Notes under the pieces: model-generated
Databases searched by the model: none
What the model was told of the DNA's origin: nothing
What the model saw: the letters and a program-made list of their open reading frames with translations, nothing else
Shown: piece by piece, positions 27,739-38,026 of the stretch
Layout of the letters: every line of letters starts with the position of its first letter
How positions within the stretch are numbered: the first letter of the stretch is position 1
Made by a program: the position numbers and the translations under genes
DNA from: Haliscomenobacter sp.
GTDB lineage: Bacteria; Bacteroidota; Bacteroidia; Chitinophagales; Saprospiraceae
Direction: 5' to 3'
Length of the DNA: 63,561 bases
NCBI GenBank assembly: GCA_016713275.1
Contig: JADJPL010000023.1
Coordinates: 7,501-71,061 of the forward strand

Positions 27739-29237
27739 TTAATGATTACTATTCAATACCAAAAAAGAGTCTTTTACGATACCGCAATGCAGCATTTCGT
27801 CGCCAAAATAAGGATTCATAATCTGGGGCTGGGCGCTGACCCAATCCCCGCCCTGATTGTTAAAGGCCATCGGGCAATGTTGTAAAAACAGGGGTTGATC
27901 TCCGGACCCCAGGGATCGGACGTTCCGGATTACCAACTCGGAAAGGAAGAAAAACTGTTTGCGCAGAATCTCCATCGTGCCGGCCTCTACAATATTCCGG
28001 GTATGGGCTTTCATCGGACCAACCTGTTTCCCCCAGAACGCCTGAAGTTCGACAGGGCTCCCAGAGGGATCGACCTGGTTCAATGTGCCTCCAACCCGGA
28101 TAGTGCCACATACCCATTCGCGACCGCATCTCCCAGTTCCACTTCCCGGAATTCGAAGGAAGGAACCGATGTATTCGGAACTTTCACATAGACGACCGAG
28201 CGCTTGCCGGTCCACAGCACGGCAGATTTGGGCACGACCAGCCCGCGCTTACCGGCCCCGGAGGTCTGAAGCGTTCCCTGGACGAACATTTCCGGTTTGA
28301 ACAATCCGCCGGAATTTTCTAACTCGGCGCGAACCGTTACCGTGCGGGATTCGGCATCCAACACCGGATCGATAAAAGCAATCCGGGCACGAAACGATCT
28401 ACCCGGCGCGGAAGGAGTGGTAATTTCCACTACGTCGCCAACCCGAATAGAAGGCAAGTCTGCCTCGTAAGCTCCCAGCAATACCCATACCCGCCGCAGG
28501 TCGGTCAATTCAAACAAGGGCGTGCCTTCTTCTACATAATCCCCTAAAGCCACCTTCCTGGCCGAAACAACTCCCGATTGATCTGCTTTAACCAAGACTT
28601 CTTTTTGGACCAGGCCGGTCTGTTCCACCTTGCGGATAAAATCCTCAGGTAGTTTCCAATACCGGATCCGGTTTCTGGCAGCCTCCGCGAGCTCTGAACT
28701 ACTGCCTTTCAAGCGGATCGCTTCCAACAACTCGCGCTGGGCATTGACTAACGAGGGCGAATACAAGCGAGCAAGCGGCTGGTCTTTTTTTACCTGTTCT
28801 CCGGTAAAGGCGACCGACAGATGTTCTATCCGGCCGGGAATATGCGCCGTTTGCACCGTTATCCGCCGTTCGTCGGCCATGATCTTTCCGCTTAGGGAAA
28901 TCCGTTTCCCACCCCCAGCGCCGCTTCCGATGCGGGTTGTTTGAATCTGAGCCAGCCGGATGGCCTCGTCGGTCATAACCAGCAAGGTGGGCTGGTCGTT
29001 GTTACCGGACTCCACGGGGGTAAGATCCATTTCACAAAGCGGGCAAATCCCCGGTTCGGATTGCCGGATCTGGGGATGCATCGAGCAGGTATATTCCGTA
29101 GCTACCCCTTGAGCTGCTTCTCCCTCCGTAGGTGTTGGATGGGGCGAACCCTGCCTGCCAAAAATCAAATACCCGATGCCGATGCCTGCGAAAACGAGCA
29201 GCAAAGCATAGCCCAGGGTAAGAATATTCTTTTTCAT
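27739..29237 (-). pseudogene. cusB: CusB-type efflux adaptor with DUF3347 (frameshifted)
   Basis: A periplasmic adaptor of a heavy-metal RND pump. The first frame (29237-28080) has an N-terminal anchor, a metal-binding YTCSMHPQIRQ...CPLCEMDL motif (usually CxxCGMDL, here Glu) and HlyD-like barrel and lipoyl domains. The second frame (to 27739) has the DUF3347 end CPMAFNNQGGDWVS...NPYFGDEMLHCG. They meet at about 28085 (GLEA/GTLNQVD), where a one-base shift is needed. About 100 residues, spanning the end of the adaptor and the start of DUF3347, are missing there. This points to an internal deletion as well as a shift. Confidence 0.8.
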
Positions 29238-29288
29238 GATGGTTCATTGCTTAATACATAAAATATAGCCCATTAGCCTGTCTACAAG

Positions 29289-30521
29289 TTATTCCTTTAT
29301 CCACCGTTCGATCTCCGCCAGGGATTGCTGGCTGGAGGAAACGGCCTGGATTTCCATGACGGCAAGGGCCACCCACTTTTCATAATACGCCAGCAAGTCC
29401 GGCAAAGTGGACCGATTCGTGCTGAATGCGGTCTCCAGGGCCCGGATGGCCGTTTCCACAACAGGCTTTTGCTTGGCGGCGAGCTCGTAGCGCAGCCGGG
29501 CATCTTCCAGCCTGGTAAGCGCCTGCTCCACGGACGCAGCGAATGCGTTGGCCAGTTCCTCGGCCTGGTAATCCAGCGTGGTTTGAAGAAGCCTTTCCTC
29601 CCTCTCTTTGGCGTCGTAAGGTTCGCGAAATAGCGGCAACCGCAAACCCAGCCTGGGCATCCACATATCCTTTCCGTCTCCTGCGTGAATCCCTTCCCCT
29701 TTAGGCATCACGGCATAGTCCAAGCCGATAGCCAGACCCGGTTTTCGGTCTAGTCGGTTCACCGCCTGGCGCAGACGGGAGGTTTCATGCTCATAACGCA
29801 GCGCAGCAAAGCCCGGGTACGTCTGGCGAATCCGGCGGTTCAGCGAATCCAGGTTCCAGGGCATTTCCGCCAAAGCCGGTACGACCTGGAGCATAACCGG
29901 CTGGGAGGAAGGCCTATTCAGTATCTGGTTGATTTGCGCCTGGGGTTCCCTGCGGGCGTTGAGGAGTTGCTTTTGCTGCTGTTCAAGTTCCAGGATGCGC
30001 AACTGAACCTCCAGGACATCGGTCAGGGCAGCGGACCCAACTTCCATTCTGGAAATCGCCAATCGTTCCAATGACCGCAGAAGTTCCAGGTTTTCTCCCA
30101 GAGCGGAGGCCGACGCGTCCAGTTCGTACAGCTTCCAATAGGCTGTTTTCAGGCCCGTGCGAAGATCGAGCGCGGCGGTTTCCGCTTCCTCATAGACGAT
30201 GCGCGCTTCGGCAAGGGCGGCGTTGGCCTTGTTGGTCCGTTCGCCTTTCCAGGGAAGGCCCTGCATAATCCCCAGAGTAGCCGAGGGGAGTGGAGAAGCG
30301 TTCGGCAAGGGGAACGCGATGAACGCCAGCCCTAGTTCCGGCTCAGGCCATTGGCCCGCCTGAGTCTGGCGCTCCATTAACGCTTCATATTTACGGTATT
30401 TTCCTTTCAGCCCGGGGTTTTGCCCGGGAATGGCAAACAACAGGCTGTCCAGCGGTTGCGCGCAAAGCCTGGTTGCCGCCAGAAGTACCGAAACGATCAA
30501 TAAAAAAGACCGGATCATCAT
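29289..30521 (-). CDS. cusC: CusC-like outer membrane efflux protein (TolC family)
   Basis: 410 residues. A signal peptide (SFLLIVSVLLAATRLCAQ) precedes the outer-membrane efflux fold, made of long amphipathic helices with repeated leucines (EQQQKQLL, LEDARLRYELAAKQK). It forms the outer-membrane exit duct of the Cus pump. The start overlaps the end of the CusA gene by 4 bases (ATGA), showing tight coupling. Confidence 0.88.
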   Translation of the reverse strand: MMIRSFLLIVSVLLAATRLCAQPLDSLLFAIPGQNPGLKGKYRKYEALMERQTQAGQWPEPELGLAFIAFPLPNASPLPSATLGIMQGLPWKGERTNKANAALAEARIVYEEAETAALDLRTGLKTAYWKLYELDASASALGENLELLRSLERLAISRMEVGSAALTDVLEVQLRILELEQQQKQLLNARREPQAQINQILNRPSSQPVMLQVVPALAEMPWNLDSLNRRIRQTYPGFAALRYEHETSRLRQAVNRLDRKPGLAIGLDYAVMPKGEGIHAGDGKDMWMPRLGLRLPLFREPYDAKEREERLLQTTLDYQAEELANAFAASVEQALTRLEDARLRYELAAKQKPVVETAIRALETAFSTNRSTLPDLLAYYEKWVALAVMEIQAVSSSQQSLAEIERWIKE

Positions 30522-33500
30522 GCCTTCTTTTTTTTGCGTTTCCAGCGGTTTTCCTGCCAGATGCAGAATAGGACCGGAACGATGAACACCGAAATGATTT
30601 CAATCAGCAACCCTCCAAACGCCGGAATCGCCATGGGCGCCATAATGTCTGCGCCCCTGCCCCGGGCGGTCAGGATGGGCAAATATCCAAGCAGCGTGGT
30701 GGCAGTAACCATCATCGCCGGGCGAATCCTTCTGGCAGCCCCTTCCAGCACTAATTGCCGGACTTCCTCGATGGATCCGGGTTGAACGGCGTTGAACCGG
30801 TTTCTCAAAAAGGTAGCCATCAGCACTCCATCATCGGTAACGATGCCAAAAAGCGCCAGAAAACCAACCCACACGGCTACGCTCAGGTTAACGGGGTGTA
30901 CCTGGAACAAATCGCGCAGGTTTTCTCCAAAAAACGGGATATTAAGGAACCAGGGCTGGCCGTAAAGCCAGATCAGGATAAACCCGCCGGCGAAAGCGAC
31001 CAGGACCCCGGTAAAGACCATGGCCGAGACCAGCACCGACCGGAATTCCAGGTACTGGATCATGAAGATGATTAGCAGGGTGAGCGGGATCAGAATCGCC
31101 AGGCGGTTGGCTGCGCGGCTGTGTTGTTCGTAATTACCTGCAAACCGATAGCTCACCCCGGGAGGGACTTCCAGGTCGCCTTGGGCTATTTTTCTTCCAG
31201 ATGGTTGCGCACGCGCTCCACGACATCTACTTCGGCGTCACCCGATTCTTTATCGAATAACACGTAGCCCACCAGGAAGCCGTCCTCGCTTTTGATCATT
31301 TGAGCGCCCTGGACGTACCGCACTTCGGCTAGTTCTTCCAGAGGGATTTGCCCGAGGCCGTTGCGGGAGGGGATATAAATGCGGCTCAGCAATTCCGGAT
31401 CATTGCGCAGTTCCCTCGGGTAGCGCACCCGTACGTTGTAGCGTTCCCTGCCTTCGACCGTCTGCGTCAGGGGCATTCCGCCCACTGCAGCCTGAATATA
31501 ATCCTGCACTTCCTGGATGGCCAGCCCGTGCCGGGCGATCGCCCGGCGGTTGATCTCCACCTCCAGATAGGGTTTGCCTTCGATTCGTTCCGCAAAAACG
31601 GCGGCCTCTTTTACCCCTCTGACCTCGCGAATCAAGGGCTCCAGTTTCAGGCCAAATTTCTCGACGGTGTGCAGGTCGGGGCCCTGGACTTTTATGCCCA
31701 TAGGCGCGCGCATGCCGGTTTGGAGCATAATAAGCCGCGTTTCGATGGGTTGTAGTTTGGGCGCCGAAGTTACTCCCGGGAGCTTGGTCACCCGGGCGAT
31801 TTCTTGCCAGATATCATCCGGAGAACGGATATGATCCCTCCATTGGCGAACGTACTGTCCACGAGGGTCTTCGATTAGCTGCCGGGTAGAGTCGCGCAAA
31901 TAATTTCCGTTCCGATCGACCCGAAAACGCAACCGGCGGCCGTCGGCATCGGTTAGGTACTCCGGTTTGTAGATAATCACGTTTTCGAACATGTTAATCG
32001 GCGCCGGGTCCAGCGCGCTCTCGGCCCTGCCCAGTTTGCCGACTGCCAGCTCCACCTCCGGAATGCCCTGAACCGCCATGTCCAGCAGACGCAAGTTCTT
32101 CACATTTTCCTGGATTCCCGAATGCGGCATAGAGGTAGGCATCAGCAAAAAGACCCCTCATCCAGGGAGGGCAAAAATTCCCGCCCGGTATTTCGGAAAA
32201 TCAGTGTCCAGGCTACCAGGATTACGGCGGGAACAAGAAGAAAAAGCGCTTTATACTTCAAGAAGTACCGCAAAACGGGGATATAGATCCGGGTCATCAT
32301 AAACAGGAAACCCAGTAAACTGCCCAAAACCGTCAGCACAAACAGGAAATTTAAAAACAGGCTTTGATCTACGCCCATGGGCATCCACATACGCGTGATC
32401 AGCAACGCGGTAAGGGCGGCAAACAACAGGTTTTTCCCTGTGCTTACCTGCCTGCGCCCGGCTTCCGGGAGGTAGGGATCAGCAACCGCAGTCCCAAATC
32501 CACTCAAGCCCACAAGTCCCAAAATCCATCCGGCGGTTGGGTTCCCCCCGGCTCCTAAATAGATCCCAACTGCCATCAGAAGGGCGTTGCCCGTCAGGCG
32601 CCAGAGGCGGCGGGGCGACCGTACCGAAAAAACTGTATGGGCCAAGGCAGGGAGCACCACCAGGGCAAGAAAAATAGCTGCTCCCAGCGCAAACGTCTTG
32701 GTAAAGGCAAGGGGTCTGAACAATTTGCCTTCCGGGCCTTCCAACGCGAAGACCGGCAAAAAGCTCACGATCGTGGTCAGCACGGCCGCTACAATAGCGG
32801 AAGCCACTTCCGCCGAACCTTTGTACACGGTTGTAAACAAATCTTCCCCGGGAGGCCGGTGTTCCATCCGGTGTACGATGCTTTCGGACAAAACGATGCC
32901 AACATCAACCATCGTACCGATCGCAATAGCAATACCCGCCAGCGCCACCACGTTGGCATCCACCCCGGCGTACCGCATGATAATGAACGTGATCAGCACC
33001 GCCACGGGCAATAACCCCGAAACGACGAGGGAAGCCCGGAGATTGAACAACAAAATAATTACCACGATGGTCGTTACCAGAATCTCCTGGATCAGGTTGC
33101 TGTACAGGGTGCCAATCGTTTCCCGAATCAGCTGGGTGCGGTCGTAAAAAGGGATAATCCGTACTTGGGAAACCGTCCCGTCTTCCAGGATTCGGGAAGG
33201 CAAGCCCGGCTCGATTTCCCGGATTTTGGCTTTACCGCCTCAATAACCTCCAGCGGATTCGCGCCAAAACGGGCGACGACTACCCCGCCAACGGCCTCCG
33301 CTCCGGCCTTGTCCAGAGCGCCCCTTCGCTCAGCCGGGCCCAGATTCACCCGGGCAATGTCGGCTACCCGAATCGGAATATTGTTCCGAACCTTGACGAC
33401 CGTTTCCTCGATATCCTCCACCTTCCGGATATATCCCAAGCCGCGGACATAGTATTCCACCAGGTTGATTTCCATCGTTTGCGCCCCGATGTCGATATTC

Positions 33501-34192
33501 GATTGCTTCACTGCAGCGAGTACATCCTCCAGGGCTACCCCGGCAACCCGCATGGCCGCCGGATCGACGTCGATTTGATATTCCTTTACAAATCCCCCTA
33601 CCGAGGCAACTTCTGCCACCCCGGATGCAGCGCTCAGGCCATAACGCACGTAGAAATCCTGTATGGAGCGCAGTTCCTGCGGATTCCAACCTCCGGCCGG
33701 GTTGCCCTTCGGATCGCGCCCCTCCAGAGTGTACCAGAAAATCTGGCCCAGGGCGGTGGCATCCGGGCCGAGAGTAGGTTGCACGCCTGCGGGCAGTAAA
33801 TCCTGAGGAAGAGCATTGAGTTTTTCCAGGATGCGGGACCTGCTCCAATAGAATTCAACCTGGTCTTCGAAGATCACATAGATACTGGAGAAGCCAAACA
33901 TAGAGGTCGACCGGATATCTTTTACGCCTGGCAAGCCCAGTAACGCGGCGGTGAGCGGGTAGGTGATCTGGTTTTCCACATCCTGAGGAGAGCGGCCCGG
34001 CCATTCGGTAAAGACGATTTGCTGGTTTTCGCCGATATCGGGAATCGCGTCGACCGGTACCGGGTTGCGGGGCAACCCGGGAATATGAAAATCAAACGGC
34101 GCGGTCGTAAGTCCCCAACCTGCCAGCATCAAGAGAAGCAAAAAGGTCAGGAACTTATTATGCAGAAAAAAATAGATCAATTGGTTCAACAT
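30518..34192 (-). pseudogene. cusA: CusA-type heavy-metal RND efflux pump (three frameshifts)
   Basis: Four overlapping or adjacent frames reconstruct one pump of about 1,220 residues. It begins MLNQLIYFFLHNKFL, then VPVDAIPDIGENQ, VNLGPAERRG and the tail EIISVFIVPVLFCIW. The HME-RND features include the periplasmic loops and the large membrane domains (TIVVIILLFNLRASLVV, FGIVTDDGVLMATF). Breaks are at about 33230 (GG to G), 32147-32151 (A5, needs A6) and 31189-31193 (T5, needs T6); each is cured by one base in a short run. It uses the proton gradient to expel Cu+/Ag+ from periplasm or cytosol through CusBC. The gene is probably functional in the cell if these are sequencing errors. Confidence 0.88.
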
Positions 34193-34298
34193 GAATTTTC
34201 CGGATTAACCTTTGAAGGAAAAGGAAAGCGCAGAGAACGGCCAAATACGCGCTGCAAGGAATACATGGGAGACTCCTGCGGCGGCGCCTTTCTCTTTC

Positions 34299-34318
34299 AG
34301 GAGCCTCGGGAGGCTCCT
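34299..34318. other. Hairpin upstream of cusA
   Basis: aggagcctcgggaggctcct is a 9 bp perfect stem with a 2-base loop, in the 138-base spacer between the HYC_CC_PP gene and cusA. It could attenuate read-through or protect the downstream mRNA. No protein-binding site was recognised. Confidence 0.4.
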
Positions 34319-34330
34319 TCCGGAAAATCA

Positions 34331-34807
34331 TCAAATTCGGAACACCTGAAATAAAATGCGGAGGGCGACTTTAGGCGGGGGAAGATCGAATCCCCAATTC
34401 AGCCCGGGGCAAAAAGCCGCCGCGGCCGAAAGAAGGCTGGCGGTAGAAGGCGCAGGCAAAAAAACCGGCAAGACCGGCAGGGAAAGCTTCCAGTCGAAGG
34501 TACGTACTTGCTGAGGGCCGTCTTGTTTGAGTACGATGGATCGGTCGTCGCAACACCCATTCTCTGCGTCTTCGTCAGGAGAAGCGGTGTTGTCATGGAA
34601 AGGACAGGCAGGGCTGGCGGCCGCTTGGGCATGGCAGGACGGCGGCCGTACGAAAAGCGCCTGAGAACGCAGTTCGCCCCGGCAAAAGTGCTTGTTCAGC
34701 GTAATGCCGGCAGAACTCAGCAGCAAAAGCGCTGCCAGCGCCACATGTCCAAAGCGAGCCAATGTCCACATGCAGGCAAAGCTACTAAAGATTGCCAGGA
34801 TTCGCAA
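34331..34807 (-). CDS. HYC_CC_PP family protein (copper locus)
   Basis: 158 residues. Hydrophobic N-terminus (about 21-35), then LNKHFCRGELRSQALFV, a Cys-containing segment ending CCDDRS, and FDLPPPKVAL near the C-terminus. These are the H-F/Y-C, CC and PP landmarks of a small family found beside copper efflux genes in Bacteroidota. Molecular role is not established; the Cys/His residues suggest metal binding in the periplasm. It is 3 bases after a CBS gene and upstream of cusA. Confidence 0.75.
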   Translation of the reverse strand: MRILAIFSSFACMWTLARFGHVALAALLLLSSAGITLNKHFCRGELRSQALFVRPPSCHAQAAASPACPFHDNTASPDEDAENGCCDDRSIVLKQDGPQQVRTFDWKLSLPVLPVFLPAPSTASLLSAAAAFCPGLNWGFDLPPPKVALRILFQVFRI

Positions 34808-34810
34808 TCG

Positions 34811-35263
34811 CTAGAGAGGCGTTGTATCGACGGGCTCTTCCCTGAAAGCGTAATTGATCAGGTCGTAGGTGGTGAGAATGCCCACGAGCCGGTCGTTTTC
34901 ATCAACGATGGGAATGGCATGAAACAGATTCTCCCGGAAATAGTCCGCCGCTGTTTGCAGAGAATCTTTGGGGCTCAGGCGAGCAACCTGGCCGGTCATT
35001 ACTTCGCCGACGAGCAAGGAGCGCAGGATGGCGTTGTTGTAGGTTTCGCTTTGCTGGGCCTTAAACAGAGAAAACCCATGAAGCACTTTGAATAAATCCT
35101 CGCGGCTGACAATACCCACGACTTTCCGGCGGCTGTCTACCACAGGAATATGATGAATACTATAGTGATCGAAAATGTCCCTGACTTTTTCCATAACGTC
35201 ATCGGGGGCCAGGGAAATCACTTCAGTCGTCATGACGTTTTCAATTTTTTCCCCTTTATCCAT
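34811..35263 (-). CDS. Tandem CBS-domain protein (copy 1)
   Basis: 150 residues consisting only of a Bateman module. First CBS: NVMTTEVISLAPDDVMEKVRDIFDHYSIHHIPVVD...VGIVSREDLFKVL. Second: VGEVMTGQVARLSPKDSLQTAADYFRENLFHAIPIVDENDRLVGILTTYDLINY. Such stand-alone CBS proteins bind adenine nucleotides and regulate partners; the partner is unknown. It is a paralogue of the next gene, 64 bases away. Confidence 0.88.
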   Translation of the reverse strand: MDKGEKIENVMTTEVISLAPDDVMEKVRDIFDHYSIHHIPVVDSRRKVVGIVSREDLFKVLHGFSLFKAQQSETYNNAILRSLLVGEVMTGQVARLSPKDSLQTAADYFRENLFHAIPIVDENDRLVGILTTYDLINYAFREEPVDTTPL

Positions 35264-35327
35264 AGTAGTTGGAGCATTTTATAAACTGAAGAATGCATTT
35301 TACCGGACACGGCGGGCCCTCTCTCTG

Positions 35328-35783
35328 TTAAATATACCCCTCGTCTCCTTCCGCTTCCGGAATCGGCGAGTTATAGCTAAACAAGAGCAAGTCGTGGGTA
35401 GTAATCAGACCTACCAACCGTTCCTCTTCCAGGATGGGCAGCGCGTGAAATTTATTAGCTAAAAAGATATCGGCAGCGAGCCCAATGGTATCCTCGGGAT
35501 CCAGGCTCAAGGGATATTTTGTCATCAGGTCTTTCGCGCTAAGGGTCTGGTATTCGTTTTCGGTCCAGGTGCGGCCAGTCGTTCTCAGGGATAACACGTA
35601 CGAAAGCTTGAAGAAATCGGTTTTACTGATAATCCCGATCAGGCGGTCGCCCTTTTCCACGACGGGCAGGTGGTGGAAATCATGGCGATCGAATATCGCT
35701 TTGATCGCTTTCGCATTGGTTTCGGGGGAGACGGTCACCAAATCGATCGTCATAATCTCCCGGATGGGTCGGTTTGGATTCAT
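35328..35783 (-). CDS. Tandem CBS-domain protein (copy 2)
   Basis: 151 residues, again two CBS domains: IREIMTIDLVTVSPETNAKAIKAIFDRHDFHHLPVVEKGDRLIGIISKTDFFKL and DLMTKYPLSLDPEDTIGLAADIFLANKFHALPILEEERLVGLITTHDLLLF, with an acidic C-terminal tail. The start overlaps the preceding gene's stop by 4 bases. Its sequence is close to copy 1, indicating tandem duplication before divergence. Confidence 0.88.
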   Translation of the reverse strand: MNPNRPIREIMTIDLVTVSPETNAKAIKAIFDRHDFHHLPVVEKGDRLIGIISKTDFFKLSYVLSLRTTGRTWTENEYQTLSAKDLMTKYPLSLDPEDTIGLAADIFLANKFHALPILEEERLVGLITTHDLLLFSYNSPIPEAEGDEGYI

Positions 35784-36574
35784 AGGGCCTGGATTTTAGC
35801 CGGAGGCGGGATCGTATTCCGCCCGGCAAAACTGGCGGATGCCACAGAAAAGGTTCCAAAATGTTTCAATCCAGCCCAAAAGGCATCGTATGCCGCTTGA
35901 GCTGCCTGGGCTGCCTGGTCCTGGTCGCCGGCGTTCATTGCCCGCTGGAGACCGGCCATCTTTTGTGCAAGGGTTTTTTGGACGTTGGCCAAGGGGTTTT
36001 TTTCCGCCTCTTCCCAATCCAGCAAACGGGTATCAATCGGCGCCTGAGAGACGGCATTCCAGGAAAGGGAGCAACTCAGCGCCATTTCCGTTACCTCTTC
36101 CCATTCCATCAGCTGGAGTTGCGGATCTTTCAGGGTGGTCAGGACGGTCCACAAGTCGCTCTCCAGCGCATACCAGGGATCCAAGAAGTAGGACATCCCG
36201 CAGCCTGCGCGTAATTGGCGCAGTTCTTCCTGAGCCCGCTCCAGGGAGCGCGTTGCCCGGATGGGGTCGTTGTTATCAATAGCCACATAGGCTTCCGACA
36301 ACCGCGCCGAAGCGCGTGGAAGCGCCAAGCCCGTTTCGGGGAATTCCGCCAGTTGGCTATTCCACGCCAATTGCAGGCGTTGCCATTGGAATTCGAGGTA
36401 AAAAACCGCCTTTTTGGCCTTAACCATATCGCCCGTTTTGGCGTAGTACCATGCAGGGATATACCCTTGATCAAACAGCAGCATGGCTTTGGCCAGGTCC
36501 TGGTTTTCTGGTGGGCAACATGGCGCGGAAGAAAGGACCCAAACCGCAGCCAACCCCATGAAGATCATTTTCAT
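35780..36574 (-). CDS. Hypothetical secreted or envelope protein
   Basis: 264 residues. Short hydrophobic N-terminus (KMIFMGLAAVWVLSSAPCC) could be a signal or lipoprotein-like peptide, although the residue before the Cys is Pro. The remainder is helical and rich in Trp, Ala and Leu (LEFQWQRLQLAWNSQLAEFPE, ARLSEAYVAIDNNDPIRATRSLERAQEELRQL). No domain was recognised. It heads the CBS-CBS-HYC-Cus gene run, overlapping the first CBS gene by 4 bases. Confidence 0.6.
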   Translation of the reverse strand: MKMIFMGLAAVWVLSSAPCCPPENQDLAKAMLLFDQGYIPAWYYAKTGDMVKAKKAVFYLEFQWQRLQLAWNSQLAEFPETGLALPRASARLSEAYVAIDNNDPIRATRSLERAQEELRQLRAGCGMSYFLDPWYALESDLWTVLTTLKDPQLQLMEWEEVTEMALSCSLSWNAVSQAPIDTRLLDWEEAEKNPLANVQKTLAQKMAGLQRAMNAGDQDQAAQAAQAAYDAFWAGLKHFGTFSVASASFAGRNTIPPPAKIQAL

Positions 36575-36637
36575 ACTCCCTCCTTTTCAATCCTCTTATT
36601 GATTGAAAATCAACTATTTTACTCAAATCTAACGATC

Positions 36638-36678
36638 CTCTTTGTAGAATGTGATGACAATCATCATTCTACAAAGAG
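36638..36678 (-). terminator. Inverted repeat after the USP gene
   Basis: ctctttgtagaatg (36638-36651) pairs perfectly with cattctacaaagag (36665-36678). It lies 41 bases beyond the stop of the universal stress gene on the minus strand and upstream of the hypothetical gene. No clear U-tract follows, so it may be either a terminator or an operator. Confidence 0.45.
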
Positions 36679-36718
36679 ATTTTTATCGCTAAAAAAAAGA
36701 AAACAGCTTCAGGAAGGA

Positions 36719-37837
36719 TCAGTCGTCGAAATGCATGATCATGAGCGGGATGGAGGTATTGATCGCCATTTCGCGGGTAAGGTTTCTCCGGAACAGATCT
36801 TCCAGAAAAGGCCGGTGGGTGGTGCCCATGACCATGATTCCGGCGCCGTTATCCCGGGCATACCCGGACAACCCGTCGAGCACATCCGAATGGGAAACCT
36901 GAGAAAGTTTCAGTTCTACGCCTCCTTCTTCGGGAGAAGGCCCGACAGGGATTTTATGGCCTTCGTAAGCCACGGGGGATTTGCCCGTATGCACATGCAC
37001 CAGATGCAGGGAAGCCTGGGTTTGGACTGCGAAATGAACGATCTTGTTGAGCACGGTCTCTTCAGAGGGGTGGTAATTGCAGGCGTACACCACCTCGTTG
37101 ATTTTTTTAAACTTGGTATTCCTGGGCACCAGAAGCACCGGGCAATAGGCCTTTCGCGCCACTTCCGAGGAAATACTACCCAGCCACCTGCCGAGGAAGC
37201 GGGTGTCGCCTGTGGAGCCCATGACGATGAGGTCCGTGTCCTTTTGCCGGGTGATCGCGCGCAACTCGTCGACTACCGTCCCGCTGATCATTTCCGAAGT
37301 AACTTCCAGGGGAGTAAATCCAGGGTAAGGAACAGGAGATTGTGCCAGCGACTCCAGCAGTTCCTGCTTGTAATGCAATTCCTCGCTTTGCCCTTCTACC
37401 AGCACCGACGTGCCCAGATCGGTTTTTGCCTGGTGAATATGCACCAGGCGGACCTTGGCCCCAAACAACCTCGCCAGGTGCATGGCATACTGGAACGCAT
37501 TTTCTGCAGTGGCCGAAAAATCGGTGGGCACTACAATGTTTTTGACCCGCATCCCAAGGGGCCGGTCGTTCAGCAGGATATTCAATACCAGCCGAAGATC
37601 TTCGACGGTTGGGACCACTTTTTGAAAAACAACCCTTCCGTCGACAATCAGTGCAGGAATTCCGGAGATGCCGTAAGCCAGCAAGCGATCGATCTCCCGA
37701 ACCTCCTCCACCGGGATGTCTACGGAAAGCTGCCGGAGCGCCTCCAGAAGATTGATCTTGAGCTCCCTGTCCTTGGAAGCCCCAATCCCCAGCAACTCCA
37801 GCCTATGCACCATATTATAGTTTTCCTTTGTGACCAT
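36719..37837 (-). CDS. Thioredoxin-like / double universal stress protein fusion
   Basis: 372 residues from ATG at 37837 (37813 is possible). Residues 11-88 resemble a small thioredoxin-fold domain (LLGIGASKDRELKINLLEAL...GISGIPALIVDGRVV) in which the active-site C-x-x-C is replaced by S-K-D-R. Residues 98-245 form one USP domain with the ATP-binding GSTG...GSISSEVARKAYCPVLLVP pattern. Residues 250-372 form a second, more degenerate USP. USP domains bind ATP and signal stress; the dead thioredoxin domain may sense or dock. It faces away from the histidine kinase gene. Confidence 0.82.
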   Translation of the reverse strand: MVTKENYNMVHRLELLGIGASKDRELKINLLEALRQLSVDIPVEEVREIDRLLAYGISGIPALIVDGRVVFQKVVPTVEDLRLVLNILLNDRPLGMRVKNIVVPTDFSATAENAFQYAMHLARLFGAKVRLVHIHQAKTDLGTSVLVEGQSEELHYKQELLESLAQSPVPYPGFTPLEVTSEMISGTVVDELRAITRQKDTDLIVMGSTGDTRFLGRWLGSISSEVARKAYCPVLLVPRNTKFKKINEVVYACNYHPSEETVLNKIVHFAVQTQASLHLVHVHTGKSPVAYEGHKIPVGPSPEEGGVELKLSQVSHSDVLDGLSGYARDNGAGIMVMGTTHRPFLEDLFRRNLTREMAINTSIPLMIMHFDD

Positions 37838-38026
37838 GGTGGATTTCCTTAAAATAAACCGCAACTTTGCCACACCCCAAGCGCAGCAGTAGACACCACC
37901 AACGTCATGTTTAAAAAAAGGCTTGGCATATTGCACGCAAAATCGCGGATTAACACCATGGCAGAGATGATTTTTGTCATCTCCCAGCATTGACTTTTTA
38001 TAAATTCCGCTTATATTAACTGTCGA

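Noticed and set aside
27739..28215. Independent gene with start MDRQALGRLCESSEYIG
   Set aside because: The conserved part begins in mid-domain (DUF3347) and the N-terminal residues are antisense-like readings of the CusB frame; it is the frameshifted tail of CusB.
36215..37852. 545-codon plus-strand ORF opposite the USP gene
   Set aside because: It covers two genes on the minus strand and shows no recognisable domain; antisense shadow.
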